Shown here: positions 12,884-19,081 of the stretch, in pieces
Layout of the letters: the number at the start of each line of letters is the position of its first letter
Position numbering within the stretch: the first letter of the stretch is position 1
NCBI GenBank assembly: GCA_035513275.1
Contig: DATKCJ010000470.1
Span: 1-19,081 of the forward strand
Origin: DATKCJ01 sp035513275
GTDB lineage: Bacteria > Verrucomicrobiota > Verrucomicrobiia > Opitutales > Opitutaceae
Length of the DNA stretch: 19,081 nt
Direction: 5' to 3'
The notes under the pieces: generated by a model
Seen by the model: the letters and a program-made list of their open reading frames with translations, nothing else
Databases searched by the model: none
What the model was told of the DNA's origin: nothing
Position numbers and translations under genes: made by a program

Positions 12884-14878
12884 TCAGTTGCCGCTTCGCA
12901 GCGCACGCACCGACACGAACGCGCTCGAGCCGACCATCAGCAACGCCGCGACAACCGGGTGAAGTAAACCCGCCGCGGCGATCGTCATGCCGATGGCGTT
13001 GTAGGCGGCAGCGAACCGGATGTTTGTGCCGACGCTCCGGATAACCGAGCGTGCGCATGAGATGGCTTCGGGCAGGAACGACAAATCCTCACCGAGGAAG
13101 ACCGCTGGCGCCGCCGCGTGCGCGAGCTGCGCGCCGCCCGCCATCGCGATCGACACGTCGGCCGCGCTCATCGCCGCGGCGTCGTTGATCCCGTCGCCGA
13201 GAAATAACACTGAGCGTCCAGCCGCGCGCAGTTCCACGACACGTTCCGTCTTCTGTGCGGGGCCGAGTCCTTTGCGCCACGCAACTCCCGGCAGAGCACC
13301 TTTGTCCGGCAACGGATCGCCCGTGAGAATCTCCGATTCGACTCCAAGTTCGCGCAGGCGCGCGAAGACTTTGGCCGCGCCGGTTCTCCAGCGCTCGGAA
13401 AGTTCGAGCCGTGCCGCTGGCACGCCGTCGACCGAGACGAAGATCGCACGGCCTTCCCCAGACAGGCCGACGTGGGAAGATACGTAGGGCAGGTCTCCGA
13501 CCTGCGGACGCGGGTCTAAGACCCGCGCTACTTCAAACATCGCTTCGTTCCCGATCGCGACAGCAACACTTCGCTCGCCGTCCCGCACCACCGCGCGAAT
13601 ACCCCGGCCTGGCTCGCGCTCGAGCGAGACGATTGTCGCCGTTTCCACGGCACGCTCCGACGCCCACCCGACCAGCGCACGGGCCACCGGATGCGAGTCG
13701 CCCTTTTCCGCAGCGAGGATCCACCGTGCGACGTCCGCTTCGCGTCCGACAAATTCCTGCGCGAACTCCGCTGCGGCTACACGCAGCGACGACTCCGAAA
13801 GCGTGCCGGTTTTGTCGAAGCAGACAAAATCCGCGCGAGCGAGTGAATCGAGCACGTCGCCCGTTCGGGCAACGAGTCCCATACGCGAGAGCCGCTCAAG
13901 TCCGCGCCAGACAGCGAGCGGCGTGGCGAGCCCGAGCGCGCACGGACAAGCTACAAGCAGCACGGCCATGCTGTTGAAAAGCGCGACGACCCACGAATCC
14001 CTCCACATCCAGAATGCGAATGTCCCGATGCTGACCGTGAGCACGATTGGCAGAAACCAAGCAGTCAGCCTGTCGGCCTGCTCCTGCAATCGCGACGGCG
14101 CGATCCGCGCGCGCTGCACCTCGTCGAGCACCGCATCCAGCCGGCGTCGGCCGAAACTCGCAGTTACCTCGATCTCCAGGTCGCCGTCGACCGTGTGCGT
14201 GCCGGCGAGCACCGCGTCACCCGGGCCGCGCGAAACCGGACGCCACTCGCCGGTCATCGCCGTCTCCTGCACGAACGAGCGCCCTGACACCACGTTGCCG
14301 TCGACACAGATTGCCGCGCCTGCGGGCACGCGCACTCGCGCACCTTCGCGCACCGCGGCGACCGCGGTGTCAGTCAACGCACCATCCCCCCCGACGAGGA
14401 GGCAGCGATCAAACTGAGTCCGCGTGCGCTCGATCGTGCGCAGCACTTTTGCTCGCGAACGCGCGCCTAGTGTTTTCCCGACGCTGTAGACCGCCAGCAG
14501 GATCGCGACGACTTCGTAGAAAACCGCGCCTGTGCGCGTGATCGACGCGATCAGCGATGCCACGAACGCACCGAAGAGCGTGATGAGAAACAGCGCCTCC
14601 ACTGAGGGCACGCCTCGGCGCAGCGAACGCCAGCACTCCGCCGCGAGCGGCGGAAGGAGAAGCACGCACACAGCAAGCGCCGCAGCGATGAGCGAGCCAT
14701 GCACGATCCAATACGCCGCGCCGTCCGGCGGCGTCATGTTCACCGCAAGGCTGAACGCCATGCTCTGGCCCGCGACGACGAGCGCAGCGCCGATCCGCCA
14801 CCATGCGCGCACCAGCGACTCGGTGTCCTGCTCCACTCCCGGCTCGGCGGTCTCCGCTTGCTTCGTGTCGAAGCTCAT
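12884..14878 (-). CDS. Heavy-metal P1B-type ATPase (copper, CPC type)
   Basis: The 664-residue protein has about eight membrane helices. The TGE motif is at 209-211 (MTGEWRPV, where Ser is usual after TGE). The ion-binding CPC is at 311-313 (ACPCALGLATPLAV), DKTGT at 355-359, the HP of the nucleotide domain at 396-397 and GDGINDAAAM at 561-570. The last helices carry YN (626-627) and MVGSS (648-652). CPC with YN and MxxSS indicates Cu(I) transport. No N-terminal HMA domain or CxxC is present before the first helix. Context with SCO and haem A genes suggests copper export for cytochrome oxidase assembly (FixI/CcoI/CtpA-like) rather than detoxification. Residues about 449-466 derive from an intragenic repeat. 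ATG 14878 is chosen because residues upstream look non-coding. Confidence 0.88.
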   Translation of the reverse strand: MSFDTKQAETAEPGVEQDTESLVRAWWRIGAALVVAGQSMAFSLAVNMTPPDGAAYWIVHGSLIAAALAVCVLLLPPLAAECWRSLRRGVPSVEALFLITLFGAFVASLIASITRTGAVFYEVVAILLAVYSVGKTLGARSRAKVLRTIERTRTQFDRCLLVGGDGALTDTAVAAVREGARVRVPAGAAICVDGNVVSGRSFVQETAMTGEWRPVSRGPGDAVLAGTHTVDGDLEIEVTASFGRRRLDAVLDEVQRARIAPSRLQEQADRLTAWFLPIVLTVSIGTFAFWMWRDSWVVALFNSMAVLLVACPCALGLATPLAVWRGLERLSRMGLVARTGDVLDSLARADFVCFDKTGTLSESSLRVAAAEFAQEFVGREADVARWILAAEKGDSHPVARALVGWASERAVETATIVSLEREPGRGIRAVVRDGERSVAVAIGNEAMFEVARVLDPRPQVGDLPYVSSHVGLSGEGRAIFVSVDGVPAARLELSERWRTGAAKVFARLRELGVESEILTGDPLPDKGALPGVAWRKGLGPAQKTERVVELRAAGRSVLFLGDGINDAAAMSAADVSIAMAGGAQLAHAAAPAVFLGEDLSFLPEAISCARSVIRSVGTNIRFAAAYNAIGMTIAAAGLLHPVVAALLMVGSSAFVSVRALRSGN
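13484..13531. repeat. In-frame GTAGC-type double-hairpin repeat inside the copper ATPase gene
   Basis: The 48-base element starts GTAGG and ends GCTAC. It contains two adjacent 7-bp hairpins with 3-base loops: GCAGGTC-TCC-GACCTGC (13489-13505) and GCGGGTC-TAA-GACCCGC (13510-13526). Its length is a multiple of three and it is read through as about 16 residues (VARVLDPRPQVGDLPY) between the conserved GNEAMF and GRAIFVSVDG parts of the ATPase nucleotide-binding region. A related hairpin with the same GCTACTTCA border lies at the end of the gene. Confidence 0.75.
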
Positions 14879-14979
14879 GGGTATCGGATTGGCCCAATCC
14901 TTTCGGTCGAATGTAGCTGCCGACCTAAGGAGGCAGGCGGCCACTCCACCTCGTGACCTCCCAAGAAACATTTCCGGTT

Positions 14980-15035
14980 GTGGCCCGCCGCGTGAGCGGC
15001 GGGATCCGGATCCCTGCGCTCACGCGCAGGGCCAC
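14980..15035. repeat. 56-bp near-perfect palindrome upstream of the ATPase gene
   Basis: The element runs from GTGGCCC to GGGCCAC and is symmetric about the centre GGGATCCGGATCCC (15001-15014). Each half is itself a hairpin: CCCGCCGCGTGAGCGGCGGG on the left and CCCTGCGCTCACGCGCAGGG on the right. It sits in the 278-base gap between the HxHP gene and the ATPase gene, both on the minus strand, and could terminate the former. Confidence 0.65.
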
Positions 15036-15056
15036 GACGGAGTTTCTTCCGGATCC

Positions 15057-15096
15057 AACCGCGCTGTAGGCGCGGTTTTCCAGCTCGGCGGCTACG
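15057..15096. repeat. Second hairpin repeat in the ATPase upstream gap
   Basis: AACCGCGC (15057-15064) pairs with GCGCGGTT (15070-15077) around TGTAG. The following bases to 15096 (TTCCAGCTCGGCGGCTACGG) end in GCTAC, matching the border motif of the other repeats. It lies 60 bases after the stop of the HxHP gene on the minus strand. The remainder of 14879-15156 shows no gene. Confidence 0.5.
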
Positions 15097-15156
15097 GTCA
15101 GACTTGTGACCCTCAACCGAACTAGCCGCTGGTTGTGCGCACACGGGCATTGAATG

Positions 15157-16104
15157 TCATGGCGCGACCTCGAGGCTGAACGGCGCGAACCGATCGCGGC
15201 CTTCCATCCTCACCTGCGCCCACACGAGGTAGCGGCCGGGATTCGGAATCGTTACCCGAAACGCGAGCACCGGCGCGGTCGCATCCGGCGGCGCGAGCGG
15301 ATCCGCGGCGAGCGGATGCAAGTGCGCGAAGCCGTTGCGCTCGGGATCGAACGCTACGACATGCGCGAACGCGCCCATCACCGGCTCAAGCGGCACGCCT
15401 GCACCGGGAGTCGCGCTCGTGATACGCAGGTCGAGCTCGGCATCGTCGCTCGCGCGAAGGGAGCCGCCGCGCAGGACGAACTCGTAGTTGAAGCCGTCGA
15501 CGATGCTCGTGCGCGACGGTTCGATCGTCGCGGTGCGCTCACCGGCCACGGTGAAGTCAGCGTGCGCGTAGAGACCGAGTCCTGTCGCAATCGGCACGAA
15601 GTCGGCAAACACGCGATAGAGTCCGGCGTTGCGCGGCGTGATCTCAAACTCCCACGTGCCATACTCGCGGCCCGGCACCGGATGAATGTGCTGGTAGTCG
15701 CCGAGGGAGGGATCGACGACGAGCAGATGCAGCAACTCGGTGTGACTGATCACGAGGTCGCGCGGCCCGACGGGTTTGCCGGAGATCGTGGCCATTCGCA
15801 GCACGAAGAGCGTCGGCTTCCCGACGCTCGGCGTCGAGGCGGGCACAAGTTTCAGACCTACCGGCGAACGGACGTTCACAACCGGGATGAACGCCGGCCG
15901 CGCCGGATCGCACATCTCGATCGCGTTGCCACCGACGACGCGAAAGTCGCCGTGGCCGAGATTCGTGCCGATGGGCAACAGGCGCACTCCGACATAGAGC
16001 GCGATCGCGCCGAGCGTGAGTAGTGCGAGGTGGCGCTTTTGAGCGCGCGTGAGGTGAAGCCGTCCTGTTGGCGCTCTGGCTGTCTCGTCTGATGCGGCGT
16101 TCAC
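15157..16104 (-). CDS. Membrane-anchored protein with two HxHP motifs, probable copper-handling role
   Basis: I do not recognise a named family. The 315-residue protein has one membrane segment near the N-terminus (about 25-43) and a large beta-rich part predicted outside the cytoplasmic membrane. Two similar units each place a short hydrophobic His-containing strand before an HxHP motif: LLHLLVVDPSLGDYQHIHP (124-142) and AFAHVVAFDPERNGFAHLHP (245-264). Each is followed by a strand ending PGRY or AGLY. Such paired histidines suggest metal binding. Neighbours are a copper ATPase and a CusF-SCO protein, so copper delivery to cytochrome oxidase is the best guess. The start GTG 16104 is preferred; the frame remains open to 16197 but only by running through an intergenic palindrome. 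Confidence 0.6.
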   Translation of the reverse strand: MNAASDETARAPTGRLHLTRAQKRHLALLTLGAIALYVGVRLLPIGTNLGHGDFRVVGGNAIEMCDPARPAFIPVVNVRSPVGLKLVPASTPSVGKPTLFVLRMATISGKPVGPRDLVISHTELLHLLVVDPSLGDYQHIHPVPGREYGTWEFEITPRNAGLYRVFADFVPIATGLGLYAHADFTVAGERTATIEPSRTSIVDGFNYEFVLRGGSLRASDDAELDLRITSATPGAGVPLEPVMGAFAHVVAFDPERNGFAHLHPLAADPLAPPDATAPVLAFRVTIPNPGRYLVWAQVRMEGRDRFAPFSLEVAP

Positions 16105-16118
16105 TTTTGGGAGTCTGA

Positions 16119-16179
16119 GGTAGGAGCCCGCTTGCGGGCGATCGCTGTGCACGGAATCGCCCGCAAGCGGGCTCCTACC
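16119..16179. repeat. Perfect 24-bp-arm palindromic repeat
   Basis: Arms 16119-16142 and 16156-16179 (GGTAGGAGCCCGCTTGCGGG followed by CGAT, and its exact complement) are separated by 13 bases. TCTGA on the left side continues the pairing with one bulge. The element lies between the SCO gene (stop at 16205) and the HxHP gene on the minus strand. A stable RNA hairpin is expected, possibly attenuating or separating the two genes. Confidence 0.75.
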
Positions 16180-16204
16180 TTCAGAGCAATCGTGCACGTG
16201 CGCG

Positions 16205-17125
16205 TCATTTGGTTCTCAGTCGCGCCATGAACTGCTCGACGGGCCAGCCGGTGCCGTCCTCGCGGTGGATGATCTTGCCGTTCCCGTCGATGAGGAGCGT
16301 CGCGAGGGAGTGCGTGATGAGCCCATCTTTCTCGATCGCGACGACGCCCAGTTGCGCCATGAGGTTTGTGACGGCGATCTGAGGTCCGGTGAGGAAGGAG
16401 AAGTTCGCGGTGTCGATGCCGTGGTCGTCGGCATACTGCCGCAGGATGCCGGGCGTGTCGTATTTCGGATCGAGCGTGATCGAGATGAACTCGATGCCGC
16501 TGATGCTCTCTTCCTTCGCGCCTGCCTGGAGCGCCATCATCTTCGCGGTCGCCGCCGGGCACATCTTCGGGTCGGGGCAGCGGGTGAAAATGAAGTTGAG
16601 CACAATCCGGCGGCCGAGGAAACGGCTCGCCTGAACGACGCGGCCGTCCTGGTCATAGAGCGCGAAGTCGGGCGCCTGCTCGCCCACTTCGCGGTAGGGA
16701 TACGGCCCGCGGATCGCGGTGTCCTGCTTCAGCGCCTCGGTGGCTGTCTCGACCGCGCGTCGCGCGGCATCGTCATCGGGCCAGATTTTCTCGAGCACCC
16801 AGTCGTCGCCCGCGCGGTAGAGCCAGCCGCGGATGTGCGCGTTGGGCTTCGCGGTCGCGAGATCGCCGGGCGACACCTTGAACTCCATGACCATTGCCGG
16901 CATGAAATTCGGAATCTCCTCGTGGTGCACGGTGAGCGTGCCGCGCTCCTTGTTCACTTCGACAATCTGCCCGCGGAGGTCCCAGCCCTCGGGCTTCGGC
17001 GTCGCGTTGGCTGCGGATGTCGCGCCGGCAGAGTCGGCCTTGCGACCGCACCCGGTCGCGAGAAGCGCGGCGAGAATCACCGCAACGAAGACGGGAGTTT
17101 CGAGGAGTCGCGCGCGCAGTTTCAT
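16205..17125 (-). CDS. CusF-SCO1/SenC fusion lipoprotein (copper chaperone for cytochrome oxidase)
   Basis: The 306-residue protein starts with a lipoprotein signal (hydrophobic 12-24, lipobox LATGC with Cys26). A CusF-like copper-binding domain follows (about 48-116) with HHEEIPNFMPAMVMEF, where Met78, Met80 and His67/68 are the likely copper ligands. The SCO1/SenC thioredoxin-like domain covers about 145-303. Its metal site is Cys183 and Cys189 in RCPDPKMCP plus His272 in ITHSL. The cysteines are separated by five residues rather than the usual three. SCO proteins insert copper into the CuA site of oxidase subunit II. ATG 17125 is set by the signal peptide. The gene is divergent from ctaA with an 81-base intergenic region. 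Confidence 0.9.
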   Translation of the reverse strand: MKLRARLLETPVFVAVILAALLATGCGRKADSAGATSAANATPKPEGWDLRGQIVEVNKERGTLTVHHEEIPNFMPAMVMEFKVSPGDLATAKPNAHIRGWLYRAGDDWVLEKIWPDDDAARRAVETATEALKQDTAIRGPYPYREVGEQAPDFALYDQDGRVVQASRFLGRRIVLNFIFTRCPDPKMCPAATAKMMALQAGAKEESISGIEFISITLDPKYDTPGILRQYADDHGIDTANFSFLTGPQIAVTNLMAQLGVVAIEKDGLITHSLATLLIDGNGKIIHREDGTGWPVEQFMARLRTK

Positions 17126-17206
17126 CCGGAAAACCGAGCCCCGGTGACGCTGATTGTCAAAAGGATTGCGAACCGCGCGCGGCTGGCTTCTGACTCGGCG
17201 TTTCCC

Positions 17207-18196
17207 ATGTCCACTCCCCCTTCCAGCGGGCGAACCGCGACCTACAAACCCGAGCTTTTTCTCTTCGCGTTCGGCGTGGTGGTCGTGACGGGGTTGCTGC
17301 TTTTCGCGGGCGGGTTCACAACGAGCATCGGCGCGGGCATGGCGTTTCTCGACTGGCCGCTTTCGAACGGGTCGGTGAACCCAGAAGGCTGGATGGACGA
17401 CATCGCGATGCGCTCCGAGCACAGCCACCGGCTGCTCGGCGCGACGACCGGCTTGCTCACGATCGGGTTGGCGGTGTGGCTCTGGCGGCGCGAATCGCGC
17501 GGGTGGCTGCGGCGGCTCGGGTGGATCGCGGTGGCACTAGTCGTGTTTCAGGGCGTGCTCGGAGGGTTGCGCGTGCTACTCGACTCGATGCATGTGGAAA
17601 TGGTCGACACGAGCGCCGGGCGGTTGTTTGCGATGGCGCACGCGACGCTTGCCCAGGCGTTTCTCTGCCTGCTTGTGGCGATCGCGGCGGGTTGCTCGCG
17701 GTCGTGGATCAACGGCGTGGGCCCTGCTGGCGCTCCCGTGCCGACAAGCGCGCGGCGCTGGGCGGTCGCGGCGGTGGCGCTGATCTTCGTGCAACTCATG
17801 ATCGCGGCCGTGATGCGGCACAGCCACGCGGGGCTCGCGATTCCATGGTTTCCAACGAGTCCGACGGGTGCGCTTCTGCCGGCGGCCTGGGACTTCCGTG
17901 TGGCGATCCATTTCGCGCACCGCGCGATGGCGCTCGTGCTCTTCGTCGCGCTCGCCGGGCTCGCGCTCAAAGTCTGGCGCGACGCCGACTCGACAATCCT
18001 CATGCGCCGCATCGCCGGCTGGATCATCGGGCTCGTGAGCCTGCAGATCATGCTCGGCGCGGCGGTGATCTCGTCGTTCCGGCATCCGCACGTGACCACT
18101 TGGCACGTGCTCGTCGGCGCGGCAACGCTCGCGCTCACGGTGCTGCTGGCGCTTTTTCTTTTCAGAGACCGGATCGAGGGCGGGGAGAAGGCGTGA
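17207..18196 (+). CDS. ctaA: Haem A synthase (CtaA/COX15 family)
   Basis: The 329-residue protein has eight predicted membrane helices in two halves. Family signatures are GGFTTSIGAGMAFLDWPLSNGS (35-56), EHSHRLLG (71-78), FQGVLGGLRV (114-123), MAHATLAQAF (143-152), VMRHSHAGLAIPWFP (202-216), FAHR (236-239) and TWH (298-300). The conserved histidines near 72/74, 145, 238 and 300 are the expected haem ligands. The enzyme oxidises the C8 methyl of haem O to a formyl group, giving haem A for aa3-type oxidases. ATG 17207 fits the usual N-terminus. It is followed, after a 244-base repeat-rich gap, by haem O synthase on the same strand, so both steps of haem A formation are adjacent. Confidence 0.92.
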   Translation: MSTPPSSGRTATYKPELFLFAFGVVVVTGLLLFAGGFTTSIGAGMAFLDWPLSNGSVNPEGWMDDIAMRSEHSHRLLGATTGLLTIGLAVWLWRRESRGWLRRLGWIAVALVVFQGVLGGLRVLLDSMHVEMVDTSAGRLFAMAHATLAQAFLCLLVAIAAGCSRSWINGVGPAGAPVPTSARRWAVAAVALIFVQLMIAAVMRHSHAGLAIPWFPTSPTGALLPAAWDFRVAIHFAHRAMALVLFVALAGLALKVWRDADSTILMRRIAGWIIGLVSLQIMLGAAVISSFRHPHVTTWHVLVGAATLALTVLLALFLFRDRIEGGEKA

Positions 18197-18234
18197 TACC
18201 AAGAAGAACGGAGGTGCGACGCCTACGGAAGTGT

Positions 18235-18438
18235 TTGCGGGTAGCCCGGCCTCTCCGAGGACGGGTGTCTGGCGCGCGAACGGTTCGACCCGCGCCCGGC
18301 GTGTCCTCCGAAGCTCGTAGAGCGAAGGAGGGAGGTCGCGGGCTACCTTTCGGAGGCAACTTGCGGGTAGCACGGGCTCTCCGAGGACGGGTGCCGGTCG
18401 TTCGCGCCTCTCGGCGAGAGGCGCGCTACCTTTCGACC
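18235..18438. repeat. Two tandem GTAGC...GCTACC elements between ctaA and ctaB
   Basis: A 35-base segment at 18235-18269 (starts TTGCGGGTAGC) recurs at 18361-18395 with few changes; both include CTCTCCGAGGACGGGTG. Each copy ends in a counterpart arm, GCGGGCTACCTTTCGG (to about 18351) and GCGCGCTACCTTTCGA (to 18438). The pair is thus two head-to-tail palindromic elements of about 115 and 75 bases. They fill the gap between the two haem genes. No coding frame of interest is seen. Confidence 0.7.
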
Positions 18439-18440
18439 GA

Positions 18441-19081
18441 ATGACCGCCACGACTGCAACGTTCTCCGATTATTCTGCGCTCACGAAGCCGCGGTTGAGC
18501 ATGCTGTCGGTCGCGTCGTCGGTGGTGGGCTATGTGGCGGCGCGTCACGGGTTCTCTTGGGGAGAATTTTTCCACGTGTTTGCCGGCACGGCGCTTTGTG
18601 CCGGCGGAGTGGCGTCGCTCAACCAGTGGATGGAGGCCGAGACGGACGCGGCGATGTCGCGCACGCATGACCGTCCGATACCGTCGGGCAAGGTGGCGAC
18701 CGGGTCGGCGTTTGTGCTCGGCTGGGTGCTCGTGATTGCGGGGCTCGTCGATTTGTTCGTGGCCGTGAACGGGTGGTCGGCGCTCTTCGCGCTCGCGACC
18801 GTGATCGCCTACCTCGGTTTCTACACGCCGTCGAAGAAACACACGCGCTGGTCGACGGAGATCGGTGCGGTGAGCGGGGCGCTGCCGCCGCTTGTGGGTT
18901 GGAGCGCGGCGGAGGGCGGTGTGAGCGCGCTGGGGTGGGTCTTGTTTGGGATTTTGTTCTTCTGGCAAATTCCGCACTTCATGGCGATCGCCTGGATGTA
19001 TCGCGGTGACTACGCGGCGGTTCACTTCCCGATGCTGCCGGTGCTCGACGAGTCGGGAGTGAAGGTCGCGCGCTGGTCGTT
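18441..19081 (+). CDS. ctaB: Haem O synthase (protoheme IX farnesyltransferase), 5' part
   Basis: The frame opens at ATG 18441 and runs off the window, giving 213 residues of a protein usually near 290-300. The prenyltransferase motif NQWMEAETDAAMSRTHDRPIPSG (61-83, with Asn61, Asp69 and the RP.PSG run) is present. The second region YTPSKKHTRWSTEIGAVSGALPPLVGW is also present, and it is followed by FFWQIPHFMAIAWMYRGDYA. These are diagnostic for CtaB/CyoE/COX10. The enzyme attaches farnesyl to the C2 vinyl of haem B in the cytoplasmic membrane to give haem O, the substrate of the CtaA product encoded upstream. The start lies immediately after the tandem repeat; no Shine-Dalgarno motif is seen. 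Confidence 0.93.
   Translation, partial: MTATTATFSDYSALTKPRLSMLSVASSVVGYVAARHGFSWGEFFHVFAGTALCAGGVASLNQWMEAETDAAMSRTHDRPIPSGKVATGSAFVLGWVLVIAGLVDLFVAVNGWSALFALATVIAYLGFYTPSKKHTRWSTEIGAVSGALPPLVGWSAAEGGVSALGWVLFGILFFWQIPHFMAIAWMYRGDYAAVHFPMLPVLDESGVKVARWS

Noticed and set aside
15154..16023. Plus-strand open frame of 289 codons
   Set aside because: It is antisense to the HxHP gene; highly Arg/His-rich composition and no motif.
17155..17160. Perfect minus-strand TTGACA upstream of the SCO gene
   Set aside because: No acceptable -10 box follows at 16-18 bases, and transcription would start at or inside the ATG. Not enough to call a promoter.
16265..17206. Extension of the ctaA frame upstream to 16265
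   Set aside because: This part is antisense to the SCO gene and does not resemble COX15; the family N-terminus fits ATG 17207.
18426..19025. Minus-strand open frame of 199 codons
   Set aside because: It is antisense to ctaB, which has both diagnostic prenyltransferase motifs.
1..19081. CRISPR array, tRNA or rRNA genes, or a kaiA gene
   Set aside because: No regularly spaced repeats, no cloverleaf-like or rRNA-like sequence and no KaiA-like protein were found on reading both strands.

Overview
The window reads as chromosomal DNA of a high-GC Gram-negative bacterium, most likely Verrucomicrobiota of the Opitutaceae type. This is inferred from gene content, gene order and the abundance of short palindromic GTAGC...GCTAC-type intergenic repeats, not from a marker gene. 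No rRNA, tRNA, transposase, phage structural gene or CRISPR array is visible. Shine-Dalgarno motifs are weak or absent before most genes; the one clear case is the deacetylase at 2161.

Layout. (1) 1-2919 is a cell-envelope and pigment-type region. It holds the tail of an adenylate-forming ligase, a convergent FkbO/Hyg5/XanB2-type chorismatase separated from it by a small MITE-like inverted repeat, a secreted PagL-like lipid A deacylase, and a membrane-anchored CE4 polysaccharide deacetylase. (2) 3060-6852 is a compact Kai operon: a double-domain KaiC, two consecutive different KaiB proteins and a PAS-histidine kinase of the NarL/UhpB class, with no KaiA. (3) 6916-12641, all on the minus strand, is a stress/envelope block. 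It holds a PAP2 phosphatase, two paralogous clusters in the same order (DUF3185, [DUF1328], DUF883/YqjD, YqjE, YqjK), a secreted triple-BON protein and a NarL/FixJ response regulator. The regulator has no adjacent kinase and is a natural candidate partner for the Kai-operon kinase. (4) 12884-19081 is a copper and haem supply module for a haem-copper oxidase: a CPC-type copper P-ATPase, a membrane-anchored protein with two HxHP motifs, a CusF-SCO fusion lipoprotein, haem A synthase (CtaA/COX15) and the start of haem O synthase (CtaB/CyoE).

How it may work together. The Kai operon looks like a KaiA-less timer whose output would pass through the histidine kinase. The nearest response regulator sits between two copies of a stress-membrane operon and beside an OsmY-like BON protein. 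This suggests, as inference only, that a Kai-type timer or energy sensor controls an envelope stress programme. The oxidase-assembly module is functionally separate: the ATPase exports copper, the CusF-SCO and HxHP proteins bind or deliver it outside the cytoplasmic membrane, and CtaB/CtaA make haem A.

Repeats are a notable secondary theme. At least seven palindromic elements occur. One has the shape of an in-frame 48-bp insertion inside the copper ATPase gene, and one contains the stop codon of the PAP2 gene.
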